From Macrosoma leucophasiata (Eukaryota; Arthropoda; Insecta; Lepidoptera; Hedylidae): a DNA stretch of 64,000 nt. This document shows, in pieces, positions 32,101 to 43,656 of this stretch. Location: assembly GCA_036365455.1 (NCBI GenBank), contig JAWQUS010000030.1, positions 5,580,001-5,644,000 on the forward strand, given 5' to 3'. Both the position numbers and the translations under genes were made by a program. The notes beneath the pieces are model-generated. The model was given only the letters and a program-made list of their open reading frames with translations, did no database searches and was not told the DNA's origin. Every line of letters starts with the position of its first letter. Within the stretch, counting starts at the first letter, position 1.

Positions 32101-35100
32101 TGTAATAATTATTAAATTTTAAATATAAATTTTAAATGGGTATGTTTGAAAATACCTAATTATATTGCTAAACGATTTCATATGATGCTTATTATTCCCA
32201 GGACAGTGGAAAGTGCTTTACGATGCCAAGATTTGCCAATAGATTGTTGTATTCAAGATATCAAAGAGTTGTGGCATCATCTTAAAACTACTTTCAATGT
32301 AAGTACATACTGAACCACAGTTTTAATAATATATAGATACATAGGCCGCTAGTTTTATTATAAGAAATAATATTAATTACAGAGAAAACATCGTCTAAAA
32401 CTAAAGAAAGGCGAGGAACTAACTGAATGGCCCTTATATGAGCCCATGATGAACTATTTCAAGCAACATGACCCCGATCACCTTGTGAAGTTGGCCACAG
32501 AATCTTCTTCAGAACTCCCAAGACCTAGGAAATCCAGCATGCTCTATTTAAAAAAGAATAATAATATGGAAGATGAAGAAATTGAGGAGTTTCAATGTCA
32601 GTTGTGTATTAAGTTTTTTTTTAGTTGTATGTTTAAACTCTTCTTTTAACGTTAGGGACGTTCTTTTTCACGTCAATTAATTACGTGAGGAGTTTTAAGC
32701 GAATTTTCATTCCCCTTCCTTTGAAAAATGGGCGTGCGATTGAGCTCAACCCATGTCCCGTCTCACGTATTTTTTTTAATGTGTCTATGTGTATTATAAA
32801 TGCGTTGAATTTATTCTAAACAGATAAAAATATTCCCAGAGCACTTTCTTAATATACTGTTAAGAAAGTGGTCTGGATCTGGGTATGTTTTGGGTAATGG
32901 GACATGTTTTATTTAATTGAATAAAACAATATGTATATCTGTAGTATTTGACAGGATTATACAATTTTGCTCAACAAATGGAGTAATCGTAACCTACTAA
33001 TGATGAAATGTTACATTTTTAAATTGTCTTATTACACATACATATTACATTTGCAGGGTCGAAAGATATTACAGAAAGTTTTATACAAGTACGTCTACAA
33101 AATGATTGGCTGTTCAGAGAACGAAAATGGGCGTGGAAGTAAGTTTAAGTGCACTTTTGATATTGTTTATAGCATTATGAATGATGTATAGTATACTTAA
33201 TCATTTTGATAATAATTCTTCTCATAGTGATCTCATGGCTATAATGGTGGAAGAATACGGGTTCCCAAAAACCATAACGGGAAGAGACATCAGTAAGAAA
33301 TGGGCGTCAACATTTGCTGTGAGTATAATTGAACGTAACTTGACGCCTGTAATCCCCGTAGGGGTAGACAGTGGTGAATGCATGCATTCAAGCATATATA
33401 CATATACATACATGCAAACACCCACGATTGTCCGCGCGTTACATGTAAGGGAGGTACCCTAAATAAAAAAAAATCTCATGTTCTTATTCTACCACTGTCG
33501 GCGCGATTAAGGTGTATACTTGTGCCAAATTTCAAGTCTCTAGTATCAACAGTTTTTGCGCTAAACTGCGGACGGACAGACAGACATGGCGAAACTATAA
33601 GAGTTCCTTGTTTACTACGGAACCCTAAAAAGGGCCTCGAAACAAATTTTAATTCGAGGCTCCAAGGCACGCTATGCCATTGATATTTAATTACGAGTAT
33701 TTTTTGCTAAGTATTTGTTTTCATCCCAAAAGCTTTACCGCTAGTATTTTTTTTTTTAATTAAAAATCCCTATGTTTTGTAATGTATCGGACAAAGTTTT
33801 ATGTTATAAGCGTGATGACATACTTTATTATACCAACAGGAATACCAGAAGGCGAAAGCGACGAACAACAAAAGTTGGGTGTACTACACACTGTTCGAGC
33901 TATATTTAGGTGAAGGAAGTCTCAGCTTGAATCCACTCGTCGGTTGTGAGTATAGGAATCATCAAATTGCTCTATTATTGGAATCATTCCCCTGTATTAG
34001 TTATAAACAAAATGCAGCATCCAATATTTATAATTTATTTATGAAGGTTCGTTCAAGTAGTAAAAAGATGTTTGACTTTTTTTAGTTTAGTGTAGAAATT
34101 TCAACTTTAGGTAATTAGTGATCAATTTTTTTTTATGTAATGGAAGTGGCAAACAAGCATGTAGTTCACATTGATGATAAGTGATGACTGCAGCCTATAG
34201 ACACATACACAAAGACCAAGTTCAAAATACAGATGCGTTACCACTCCTGAGACCTAAGGTGTTATGACTCTATGCTGGAAATTACAGAGCCGTACATTAC
34301 CACCTGAACGGAACACTATAGTGCTGAACACTACCATTTAGCGGCAAGTATATTAGGTAATGCGGAAGTGCCTACGCCGGCCAGCTCCGTCACTGGAGCT
34401 CTACCACCAATATTGTCGGTTATTTGTTTTTCCTCAGTAGTCTACCTACTGCTACACTGGGGTCGTGGGTTCGATCTCTGGGTCGGGGTTACCAGATATA
34501 AAAGTGTAAAATCCTTTATCGCTGGTTCTGTTGGGATTTTTTTATTTTCTGGAAGTTTGCCAGTAGGTCATTCAAAGTTTGAAAATATACGGGGCTCACG
34601 CTTGGAACTTCATACTTGCGGAGTTATTTTCAATTTCGTAACAAAATTAATTGATTGTGTTTGTTTCACACAGGGCAAGAGGAATGGGTGTTTAACTTAA
34701 TAAGCGCTCGAACCGACTCGGAGCACTTGTTCAAGTTTAGTAAGGACCAAAGCAGAGGATGGAGGTGATATTCTTATTTATTTTCCACTTTAAACAAATA
34801 TCAAATTTATTTTTCTACACAAATATGTATAAAAAACCTGATAAAATACACAAATATCTACATCTACAAAAATATGTTTGATAAAATTAGCAATTTTTTT
34901 TTAATACTAATCCTTGTTTTTACTGCTTATGCTAGAAAGCTTATGACCGCATTGCCTAAACAGGCCTAAACTGTCAGTCGCTAAAGGGTATTTAATTAGT
35001 GATCTGTGCAATAGTATTTCCTATAGTTATTGGTACACATCAAAACACATTTGCATGCATAGAGATTTATAATTATAATACAGATGTGTACTATATTATC

Positions 35101-37927
35101 AATGTTTACTGAATGCTTGCTTGCTAATTACCTTCTGAACGCTCATTTGCTACTTTCACGTCATAAAACAATTGAAACATAACATTTTTAAGAGTGGTGA
35201 CCATTTAACAACTCGGCCCACCGGTCGCGGCGGTCCAGACGAGAGTAGCCATAACGATAATTACCGATGCAAAACAGTCTGTCATTTTTTGCGGGGGGGA
35301 AATCCGTGTGATCACACACTTGCACTACAAAAATCGTCTTTTACTACGAAACTCACACTTTGACTTTAAAAAAATACATAAACAATTGTACGCACACATT
35401 TAAATATCTGGGCGACAGGCATAGGACCGTTTGGTTGGCTTGTACTTTGACAGAGGGGAAAGCCTGCATATGGCTACTCCCCTCCGGTCCGCCGCGGCCG
35501 GTGCCCCGTGTTGCTCTCTGGTGGTGACGTATACACGCTGAATGTTTCTAATACGAGATAATAATTTGATGCAGAGAAGTCGAAAAAAGACTGCGTAGTA
35601 TAGGACTGCCGTTGGACCATAGTTTGTTGGATTTGCCTGAAATTTGGATACATTTGTTGAAAACATTTAAGGTAAATAACGTACGCTATATTATAATTTG
35701 TTATTTCTTTTGATGTTCTTTAGTTTTCTTTTTCGGTCAGATTAACTTATACAAAATGCCCAATGTTCAATCAGGAAAAAAAAACAAACAAATATACCTT
35801 TTATTACCACTGCATAAAGTTCCCATGGTCAACGGCCCGTTCCGCCGTAGTATCTTCTATAAATAAATACATAAAAAAGTGCGTGATTCTTCATTGACAG
35901 AAAGTGGAGACAGCCAAAATTAAATGTGTCTTTGCAAAGCTCTCGTGTTCCGCAAGACGTTATTGCGGTTATCCCGCAATAACGTCTCCCTAATCGCATG
36001 TCTTACCCTGCTAATGGCCGAATACTCAAACGACACTCAATTTTAAGCAACCCTCAAATGTGCGCTATCTCTATCGTTTGAACGTTCTTTAAATAGACAG
36101 AGAGTCTGTTACGTTCAGCGACTGCACGGTGAAGTAGACTTTGGCCGGTTTGAAGCAAATCAACTAGCTACATACTCATATTATTATGTCCAATAAAAAA
36201 TCTTCTAAAGGAGATGTTGCGAGCTCGGCTCTGGTTCGTACACTATCTCAAAAAATGGGTAAATTAAAGAAGAATCGGAAAAAAATACAATTAATTTATT
36301 CAATAATATATTTTAGAGTTCAATGTGTATCAAACTAGTTTTGTTTTCTCCTACTCAGACTGCGGAAAATCAACCTGCATCAATCTCTTCATACGTACGC
36401 AGTGTGTACACGCCTTTTCCCCTCCCGATTATATCTCAAAAATCTGACCTTTTCTGAAAAAAAGACTATTTTGGTTGTAAAATGTAACAATATAATAAAA
36501 ATTGATTTTATGAATAATACTTTTACTAAAATAACCAATCATTTGAAACATTGATTCTTTCAGTGGAAACGAAAATTCGCTGACAAAGGAATACTAAACG
36601 AGCAATGGCCGTACTTCGAAGCCATGGCGGAATACGTCGACGTTCAAAACAGCGAAGCCATCAAAACACAGAAAGAGGAAAGCATGGAACAATTCGATGA
36701 CGTCGACGATGACTTTGAAGATGACATGAAACTGCATGATTTGAAACGGAATCTGCTTCAAGTCAGACCAAAAGCGGAATGTTTAGACGCCCAATCATGC
36801 AGGTCTTGTTATAATGAAGATGGTTGCATAAACCTGTTTGAACACAAGGACGACCACGGAGTAAAATTAGCTTATAAACTGAAAATTATTGGAGGTGTTG
36901 AGGTAATATATGTTGTGTTTGATATTTCTATTGATTTTTTAACTAGCTTGACTGGGTATTTAAAAAGCTATTTGTAGGAAGTACTCTTTCAAACATAATG
37001 AAATGCATTTATGCACTTCTTGTAAATTAAACTAGTTAATATCTTATTTTGTACTCAATTTTTTGTGGCGTACGATTTATATTCGTACTCGACTCGCAAC
37101 TAAAGTACCTAACTATAATATGGAATTTATGTACTTAAATAATTGTCAATTTCTTTCAGGTGAACCAGTCGGATAGTTTACCGGCTCAAATCTGTTTAAA
37201 CTGTGTTCGCGATTTAGAAAATGCGTACAATTTTCGAAAAAAATGTCAAGAAGCGGATACGAGGCTTCGATGTAGAAATGATGACAATAAAGTTAAAATA
37301 GAAGTTTCCGCGTACGATCCCGACGGTCTCATAACAAAAGACGATTTGAATATAGAACGGGATGACAACGACCATTTGGACGATGGTCATCAATACGACG
37401 AGAGCGACGTGGAAACCAAATCCGAGAGGCGGCCGTTGTTGAAGAAGGAAAAGAAAGTGATGATGCGCAGGCGGAAAAAAATACGAAAAATGAAATACGA
37501 CTACTGGAAGATCTGCGAGGTGTGCGGGAAACACACGAAGAACTTATTGAGCCACCTCGACATGCACTCCAGCGGCAAGTACTACTCCTGTGACGTGTGC
37601 GACAAAAAGTTCAAGTTCAAAAGCGGGCTGGTGGTCCACCGGGCCGTACACGATCCCACGCCGAAGAAGACTTGCGAGGTTTGCGGGAAAACGTTCCACA
37701 TTCTCGCTCAGTATAGACGCCATTTTGTTTACCACGCGAACGAGAGGAAGTATGGTTGTGAAACGTGCGGCAAACGGTTCAACACGCTGGATATACTACG
37801 AGTCCATAACAGAACTCATACGGATGAGCGGCCATTTAGTTGCCAAGAGTGTGGAAAGACGTTCAGGACAGCCGGCTGCGTTAGCCGACATAAACGTATC
37901 GTGCATAGGAACGTTAAAGCTCAATGA
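29161..37927 (+). CDS. Four-module MADF/Myb-SANT-like protein with ZAD and five C2H2 zinc fingers
   Basis: Exons: 29161-29182, 29265-29346, 30788-30875, 31768-31870, 31968-32049, 32202-32298, 32383-32596, 33057-33138, 33228-33318, 33840-33945, 34674-34764, 35575-35671, 36564-36902, 37160-37927. All borders are GT/AG and the phases join; 2262 nt give 753 residues. Exons 2-13 form four repeats of three exons, each repeat opening with a Trp codon split by the intron and carrying DWLF- or EW-type Trp positions as in MADF/Myb-SANT domains. A ZAD follows (CRSC near residue 465, CLNC near 509), then an acidic and basic linker, then five fingers (about 616-753). Probably a nuclear DNA-binding regulator; the target is unknown. 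No gene name is assigned. The start is the first ATG in frame with the short first exon. Confidence 0.88.
29265..31870 (+). CDS. Module 1 of the MADF-like repeats (exons 2-4)
   Basis: Codes (W)TSELTERMLQLRFEKDWLF, then EFYKILLDNGFSEKMTIKHV and RKKWSYVYD, then MYRQAKRTKNREWKYYKIFD. Exon lengths 82, 88, 103. The pattern DWLF...W...K.W...Y fits a MADF/Myb-SANT-like helix bundle. Confidence 0.75.
31020..31262 (-). mobile_element. SINE-like element copy
   Basis: Matches the 833 family in reverse, from 'aaagtggcaaacaatcatg' to 'gagctccaccaccagtaaaa', with a short deletion. In intron 3 of the MADF-ZAD gene. Confidence 0.72.
31968..32596 (+). CDS. Module 2 of the MADF-like repeats (exons 5-7)
   Basis: Codes (W)SDEWRLKLIICITEAKSLK, then TVESALRCQDLPIDCCIQDI and KELWHHLKTTFN, then RKHRLKLKKGEELTEWPLYE and a longer polar tail. 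Exon lengths 82, 97, 214; same intron phases as module 1 but a more diverged sequence. Confidence 0.7.
33057..33945 (+). CDS. Module 3 of the MADF-like repeats (exons 8-10)
   Basis: Codes (W)SKDITESFIQVRLQNDWLF, then DLMAIMVEEYGFPKTITGRD and ISKKWASTFA, then EYQKAKATNNKSWVYYTLFE. Exon lengths 82, 91, 106. This module is closest to module 1. Confidence 0.75.
33476..33645. repeat. Interspersed repeat with (GACA)n and 'ggaaccctaaaaa' end
   Basis: 'tgtgccaaatttcaagtctctagta' ... 'gcggacggacagacagac' ... 'tacggaaccctaaaaag'. A similar copy is at about 41960-42090. The ends resemble those of the repeats at 46826-47165 and within 52860-54010. Confidence 0.6.
34128..34409 (-). mobile_element. SINE-like element, nearly full copy
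   Basis: Reverse orientation, T-run to 'ctggagctctaccacca'. In intron 10 of the MADF-ZAD gene. A tRNA-like fragment follows at about 34438-34492. Confidence 0.75.
34674..36740 (+). CDS. Module 4 of the MADF-like repeats (exons 11-12 and start of 13)
   Basis: Codes (W)QEEWVFNLISARTDSEHLF, then EVEKRLRSIGLPLDHSLLDL and PEIWIHLLKTFK, then WKRKFADKGILNEQWPYFEA. It is closest to module 2, which suggests that a two-module (six-exon) block was duplicated. Exon 13 runs on into an acidic linker and the first half of the ZAD. Confidence 0.7.
35393..35518 (+). mobile_element. Short interspersed element ('ctgggcgacaggc' family)
   Basis: 'taaatatctgggcgacaggc' to 'ggccggtgccccgtgttgctct'. Other copies are at about 16495-16620 and 58873-58926 (same strand) and 58628-58745 and 29405-29460 (reverse, partial). 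Confidence 0.65.
35950..35988. repeat. Short perfect hairpin
   Basis: AGACGTTATTGCGG and CCGCAATAACGTCT flank a tiny loop, in intron 12 of the MADF-ZAD gene. It looks like a terminator but is out of context for one in an animal gene. Confidence 0.7.
36760..37927 (+). CDS. ZAD and C2H2 zinc-finger part (end of exon 13 and exon 14)
   Basis: The ZAD is split by an intron between CRSC and CLNC. Five C2H2 fingers follow: CEVCGKHTKNLLSHLDMH (only nine residues between the second Cys and first His, so short), CDVCDKKFKFKSGLVVHRAV, CEVCGKTFHILAQYRRHFVY, CETCGKRFNTLDILRVHNRT and CQECGKTFRTAGCVSRHKRI. The linker before the last finger, THTDERPF, is close to the usual TGEKPF linker. ZAD usually mediates dimerisation in insect proteins. 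Confidence 0.9.
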
Positions 37928-38398
37928 GCTGTTTATACTATGTACAGATGTTGTTATCAGTTTATTTGTATAATTTATTACAATTTTATCTCACATTTGT
38001 TATTTTATTTTCTTCAGATCCTGGTGATTGGCACTCAGTTTTGAGATAAATACGTATCAATTTTCCTCCTCGTCACATTTTAGCCATGCCATCCGTGGCT
38101 TGCCACGAGACGTGCATTGGATTTTTTCCAACTGGAATACTCTCAGTAAGAACTCCATTGTCTGGATAGTTGTTTATATGAAATATGTAACACTTACCAT
38201 TAATGTGAACTGTAGATATGCTTGTTTGCCACTTAATGACATTAGATTTCCAGATGAAATTTTTGGTTTTAAAATTCATTTTTACAGGATAAAGCGAGTA
38301 GGTAGGTACGTAGTAGGTATGTTGGATCTAATGTTTAGTTCATTTAGAGACGTACGTGCTTTTATGTGCAGCACTATTTTATGTAGCTTAAAACTATA

Positions 38399-38404
38399 AA
38401 TAAA
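38399..38404 (+). promoter_or_regulatory. Candidate polyadenylation signal of the MADF-ZAD gene
   Basis: AATAAA about 470 bases after the stop codon. Confidence 0.4.
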
Positions 38405-40039
38405 GCTTCTTCAAACATGGAATTCCTTATAATGGATGCTTTGTTTACCAACATCCACGCCGTTCTTCGAAATAGCTAGTTTCGTAAAATATATCTAAGT
38501 AAGTCTACGTTATATTGTTATTCGGTTTCCGGATGGATGTACGATCATCGCCAATTAATATGTTTGTATTCTTGGCAAGAGAACAAAGAAATGCCTACAT
38601 TTCTTTGTTATGTAGGTAAGTACCTAGTTTATTTTAAATGATATGGAAGACGAAGAAGATTGTAAGTGATTACTGAAGCCTTTAGATATCTACATAAAAC
38701 TAGGTGTCTGGATGTATTGTTATTCCCGAGGCTTAAGTTTTCCCCGTGTTAGATGAGAGAACATGTGGCGAACCAAAACGAAATAAAACACTTTTTCACT
38801 ATTAATTTCCTTCTTCTGATTTCTTCCTTAGGTGGTGATCCGAGTATTCTGAGTGCTGTAGACGAACTGTACCGGCCATATATATTTTTTTTTATGTCGG
38901 TCTTTGTGTAGGCGACCTGTCTCGAGACGGCACTAGTCTACTTCACCGGGCAATCGGCGAGCGCAGAAGGCGCTCCAGCTTAAGCAAAAAGTTAGCGCAA
39001 CTGCTTAAGGGTGACCCATGCGGGTCCGTGCCTCGACTTAGGACGTTGCGGAGAGACATATGAGACATATGCGATTATGGGCGGTGCAACTTTCGCTCTA
39101 CTCCATTCGGTTGGTGATAACCGGAATGTCATCGGCCTCGCGGGGCCGGATATAGGGTCGGGATCAGGGGCGGGCGCGGCGCGAAACGCGTCGGCGCGTT
39201 GTATTGGCGGTTTGTGCAGTGTCATTCTGTAAATGATTGTTCATAGCGGCGATGGCCAACGTGATCTCATCGTCCGGATCTTTTAAGACGTGCCTTGTAC
39301 CGGCCATACAAAACTGCCCTTCTTTTATTCTAAAATCTCAAGGTCACCGAGCTTAAGAAAACCTCTGGTGATTGGTTATCGGTTCAAGTAACCAATCACA
39401 AAAGGTATTTAAATTTTAAGTAAACAACTTTACTATCGATGATTGGTTGATTCGAACAACCAATCAGCTATCAGATCTATTTGGCCAATTAAAATCTCTA
39501 TGTATCTCAGATCATTACCGAAAGGAAACAAACAACATCAAAATTCTTTATTTTCAGTCAAATTACACATGTTACAATTATAAAACAAACATAAAACTAT
39601 TACAAATGTTAAAAAACTATAAAACAAGTAAAATAAACAAACATATGCAAAGAACTATGAAATTAAATACAAAAACTATTAAACTATACAAAATTAAGTT
39701 ATATAAAACACAAACGAGCTTTAAGTGACACAAAACTATCAATATTATTCTAAATTATCACAAATATAACGTAAAAAAGACAAAATCTAAAAATAGAAGT
39801 TACATAATACTCTAACGCTATTGGTCACTTAAGCACTGTCTACGTTCCGACAACGTATACTATTACGTACTATGCTATCGACGACTACACAACGCGATTG
39901 TTCTATGGTGTCTACGCGCTGACAACGTACACTATTGAGGACTGTATGGCCGATCACTATCAAAATTGTTTTTTAATCACAAACACTGTACACTATTCAC
40001 GAGCGTCCTGCACAGAACACGACAACGACCGTTTAACCA

Positions 40040-40233
40040 CAGGTAAATTAAAACCTAACTAATGCGATGGTGTTTGTTTATGTCCTCAAAACCCATCGTC
40101 TTGATTCGCTGTATAGGTTTCGAGGCATGTGGCCCTTTGCCTTGATCTTCTGCTCCCATAATAATGCGAGCGGCGTCATATCTGAGTGACCCAGGGATGA
40201 TGTGAAAGCCCACGGCTGCTGCTCTGTCACCTG
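40040..40233 (-). other. Orphan exon-like segment, minus strand
   Basis: After an acceptor-like CGTACAG at about 40234-40240 the minus strand reads GDRAAAVGFHIIPGSLRYDA, then ARIIMGAEDQGKGPHASKPI, then a basic tail and stop (HRIS). It could be a terminal exon of an unseen gene or a fragment of a mobile element. I do not recognise it and found no partner exon. Confidence 0.25.
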
Positions 40234-41360
40234 TACGTTGTAAGTATCCATCAATTTAGAAAAATCACATTAGGAAAAAGAATCTACATGATTTTAATTA
40301 CATCAATTTACTTCCGACGAAAGACACACTTGCTCGACCTATAGAAAATTAAATAATGAAATGGACAAAACAAAGGGAGTTTAGAGAGTGGTGCTAATTA
40401 GCAAAGGCCCATGTCTAGTCACGACTATTTATATATACGGTAGGTAAGTACATAAGTTTACATAACACACAATTATTCCTTTTTGAGGTCAAATAGTGTT
40501 TATAGTCCCTAAACGTTTGTAAATTTGGTCCAGTAGGGTAGCACGGAGTAGCACCTGTTAAGTATTTATAATTATTTTTTGTGTTATTCCAGACTAGGAC
40601 GGCTAGACTACGCAGGCACACCGTAGTACACAATAGTAATCTGCATTGAGATGATACTTCGGTACCTATCTCTACTTTTCCACCTTTCCTTTTCCAAAGA
40701 CGTCCACGACAGTGTTGTGCGTTATTAGGGGAAAATATGCCATAATCGCCACGCTTGGTTGGTGGATTGGCAATCGCAGTGGCGGTAGTTTTATCGCAGG
40801 ACGCAGAAGCATGGGCAGCAGCCCATTCCCCGTTATTATATTTACTACCCTATTGGAATGGTTTGACCGCCATTGTTCGGCTAACTGCACTGGCGGGAGA
40901 ATTCTCTTCCCCGAGAGGGCGATGAGGTCGTCACGTCCCGTGTGTCCCGGTGCCTTTTCTACCTTAGATGATATTCATTCAACCTAAATACGTTCATGCA
41001 TTTTTCGATAGGGAAAATAAGTGATACAGGAAGTAATACCGACGTGAGGTGATTCTAAATATCCTTTAACAAAACTTGGTGGATGCAGAAATTAAAAGTC
41101 TGATTATTATAATATAACTAGGTAACTGACCAAAACAAATAATGTACCTTAATTAAGTTGCAATACAACTTAATACAATCAATAATATCTATCAGGTCAT
41201 ATACCTAGAGACAGTGACACATTAGGTATTTGATTTCATATATAAACAGTGGCAGTGCTCAACGGTGCGGTTCTCGCCTTCGTTCCCGACCAGAACATGT
41301 AAATTGTGGCACAAACTTCCCTCTGAGGTATTCTCTCGGAGCTACAATATGGGGTTTTTC

Positions 41361-41838
41361 AAAAAGGAGATGTTGCAAGCTCGGCTCTAGTTCGTACACG
41401 TCCTCAAAAAATTGATAAATTAAAGAAGAATCCGAAAAAAATACAATTAATTTATTCAAGAATATATTTTAGAGTTACAACCACATTTAATTCAAACGAT
41501 TTTATCATTTTCAACTATGTTCAACATGGCGGCGATACAGCCGACGCTTGGGATCAATCGATTTCGATAGTATTTAGAAAATATTAAATTTTTTCTTCAA
41601 GTACTAAATAAAAAAACAATTTAAAAAATGCAAATGTCAAAATGACATCGCCCGCCATATTCGCCATTTTGGTTTTGAGTTGCAATTCTAACTGCAAATA
41701 ATGTTTTGTAACTGCAAACAAAGCTAAACAAGTGAAAATATGCAGTAAAAAACGCTTTTATATTTATATTGCCCGTTTAATGATATTGTGTACAATACAT
41801 GGCCGGAGTTCCATACATTTTTGCAACATCTCCTTTCC
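41361..41838. mobile_element. MITE with GGAGATGTTGC terminal inverted repeats, second copy
   Basis: Same family as 3881-4327; ends AAAAGGAGATGTTGCAA and TTGCAACATCTCCTTT. It contains an extra 40-bp insert near 41725-41765. Confidence 0.8.
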
Positions 41839-42608
41839 CCAAAAGAGTCCTTCAGGGCTAGCAGCGCGTTGGCAACTCCCCTGGTGTTGCAAATGTATAC
41901 AGGCGACAGTGACCACTTTTCATCAGTTGGGCCGGCTGCTTGTCTGTCAACCTAATGACGTTTTTATTCTACCACTTTGCCGGCGTGATTAAGGTGTACC
42001 TATACTTGTGCCAAATTTCAAGTCTCTAGTACCAATAATTTTTGCGCTAAACCGAGGAAGGACAACCAGACGTACACGAAACCCTAAAAAGCGTCTTCTC
42101 ACAATGATGTCATATTTGAACAATGACAAAAAAGCGCTAATGGAATGGTGAGTAGACAGCGATAGGCGCCGGCACTATCTCATATCTCATCTGTTAACTT
42201 AACCGAAATTAAGAGGATCAACGTCCTTTGTTGATCTCTGAGCTGCCTTGTTTGCTGAGGTTTAAGTGATTTATAACGTCATCGCGGTCAGGATTTATAT
42301 TGGAAACAAAGAAAGAATGATTGATTTACAGTTCACACAATAATACAATGATAAACGCTCTTAGGTATATTTATTCATTGGCAATATTGAAACTATTATT
42401 AGCTGCCTACAAGAAAGGAAGAGGTTCTGCCTCTGCATGTTCATATTTTTAATCACCATAACTCTCCACCCACGACCGATTACTTTTGCCAAGATGACTT
42501 GACTGATTTCTTAAGACGATTTTAATGTCGGTGTGAATTGTAAAGGGAATGTCTACGAAATGGCCCTCTACTCTCCATTTAGAATTCCAATGGGGGGAAG
42601 AGCTTGAC

Positions 42609-42890
42609 CTACTGGTGGTGACTCTATTGGTGGTAGAGCTCTAGTGACAGAGTTCGCGGGCGTAGGCACCAACGCATTAGCTCTATCTGCCGCCAAATGG
42701 TAGTGTTCAGTACTATCGTGTTTCGGTGTTATGGCCCCGTAATAACTATCACAGAGACATGACAACTTAAGTCTCAGAGGTGGCGACGCTGAACTCTTGA
42801 ACTCTGGTTTTTGTGTAGATGTCTATAGGCTGCAGTCATCACTTAACATCATTGTGAGCTGCACGCTTGTTTGCCACCTTCCATAGATAA
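42609..42890 (+). mobile_element. SINE-like element, nearly full copy
   Basis: Starts ACTGGTGGTGACTCTATTGG (a partly duplicated head) and ends 'ttgccaccttccatagata'. Confidence 0.7.
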
Positions 42891-43457
42891 TACATATAGA
42901 CTAGAGATACCTTCCTTACACAAAAAAAACCTAGGTAGATATTTTTCTTGTGATAAGTTCGACCTATCTATCACGCTACACTCTAGGTGTACCTACACTA
43001 AAATATTCACTAATGAACTGGAGTTGGATAACAATTCATTTATCACTTCTAAAAGTGCAGCATATCTAGTAGGTACCTTACCTAACGATTTTATATATGT
43101 AATAAAATTTTAATGATTTATTAATTAGGTAACGCTTGTGCATTGTACGCATAAGCGTCAAGTACCTAGCACCAGTTAACTCCATTAGATACTGGAAACC
43201 TTGCGCCAGTAATGTTAAATACTTACCTATGGACTTCATACATTTATGAACATATATCATAAATGCCGTCAATAAACATAAAGTATACCTACATAGGTAA
43301 TTAAATCCACGTAGAGTAGATCTTTAACTGGCTTTCAACTAGAACCTATTCTGGACGTAACGATTCAAGTGGAAGTGAAGACTGACCGATAATATCCAAA
43401 AATATGCCCCATTTAACCCCATGGAATGTTGATCCACCGTACGTCACCGTACGTCAT

Positions 43458-43463
43458 TATAAA
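43458..43463 (+). promoter_or_regulatory. Possible TATA box of the secreted coiled-coil gene
   Basis: TATAAA about 200 bp before the ATG at 43657, followed by GC-rich sequence. No matching initiator at the usual distance was found (a TCAGT lies near 43536), so this is weak. Confidence 0.3.
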
Positions 43464-43656
43464 CAGGCGCATTCGTTCACCCTGCCTGCTGCGCGGGCGC
43501 ACGCCACTCCACAAAGTTGAACTTATTCTGTGGTTCAGTCGATCCAAGACTGCGCACGAGCGCACTTCTTACTCAAGTGTAATTTTAGAACCGGCACGAC
43601 ATCGCGATAAAAAAAAACAAAGTGCTTCCTAGTCTAATTTTGAAGGAAATCACAGG

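Larger units (their letters stand above)
38405..43400. other. Intergenic region, mostly repeats
   Basis: Holds a GC-rich repeat (about 38885-39310), an AT-rich tract with no content (39440-39790), an orphan exon-like segment on the minus strand (40040-40233), a repeat also seen near 45060 and 63385 (40730-40960), a MITE (41361-41838), SINE fragments (41848-41950, 42609-42890) and a repeat with a GGACAACCAGACG end (41960-42090). No complete gene is seen. Confidence 0.55.

Noticed and set aside
35950..35988. Rho-independent terminator
   Set aside because: The hairpin is not followed by a T-run and lies in an intron of an animal gene; terminators of this kind are bacterial.
39447..39728. 93-codon open frame, Lys/Asn/Thr-rich
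   Set aside because: AT-rich low-complexity sequence with no splice signals and no recognisable motif.
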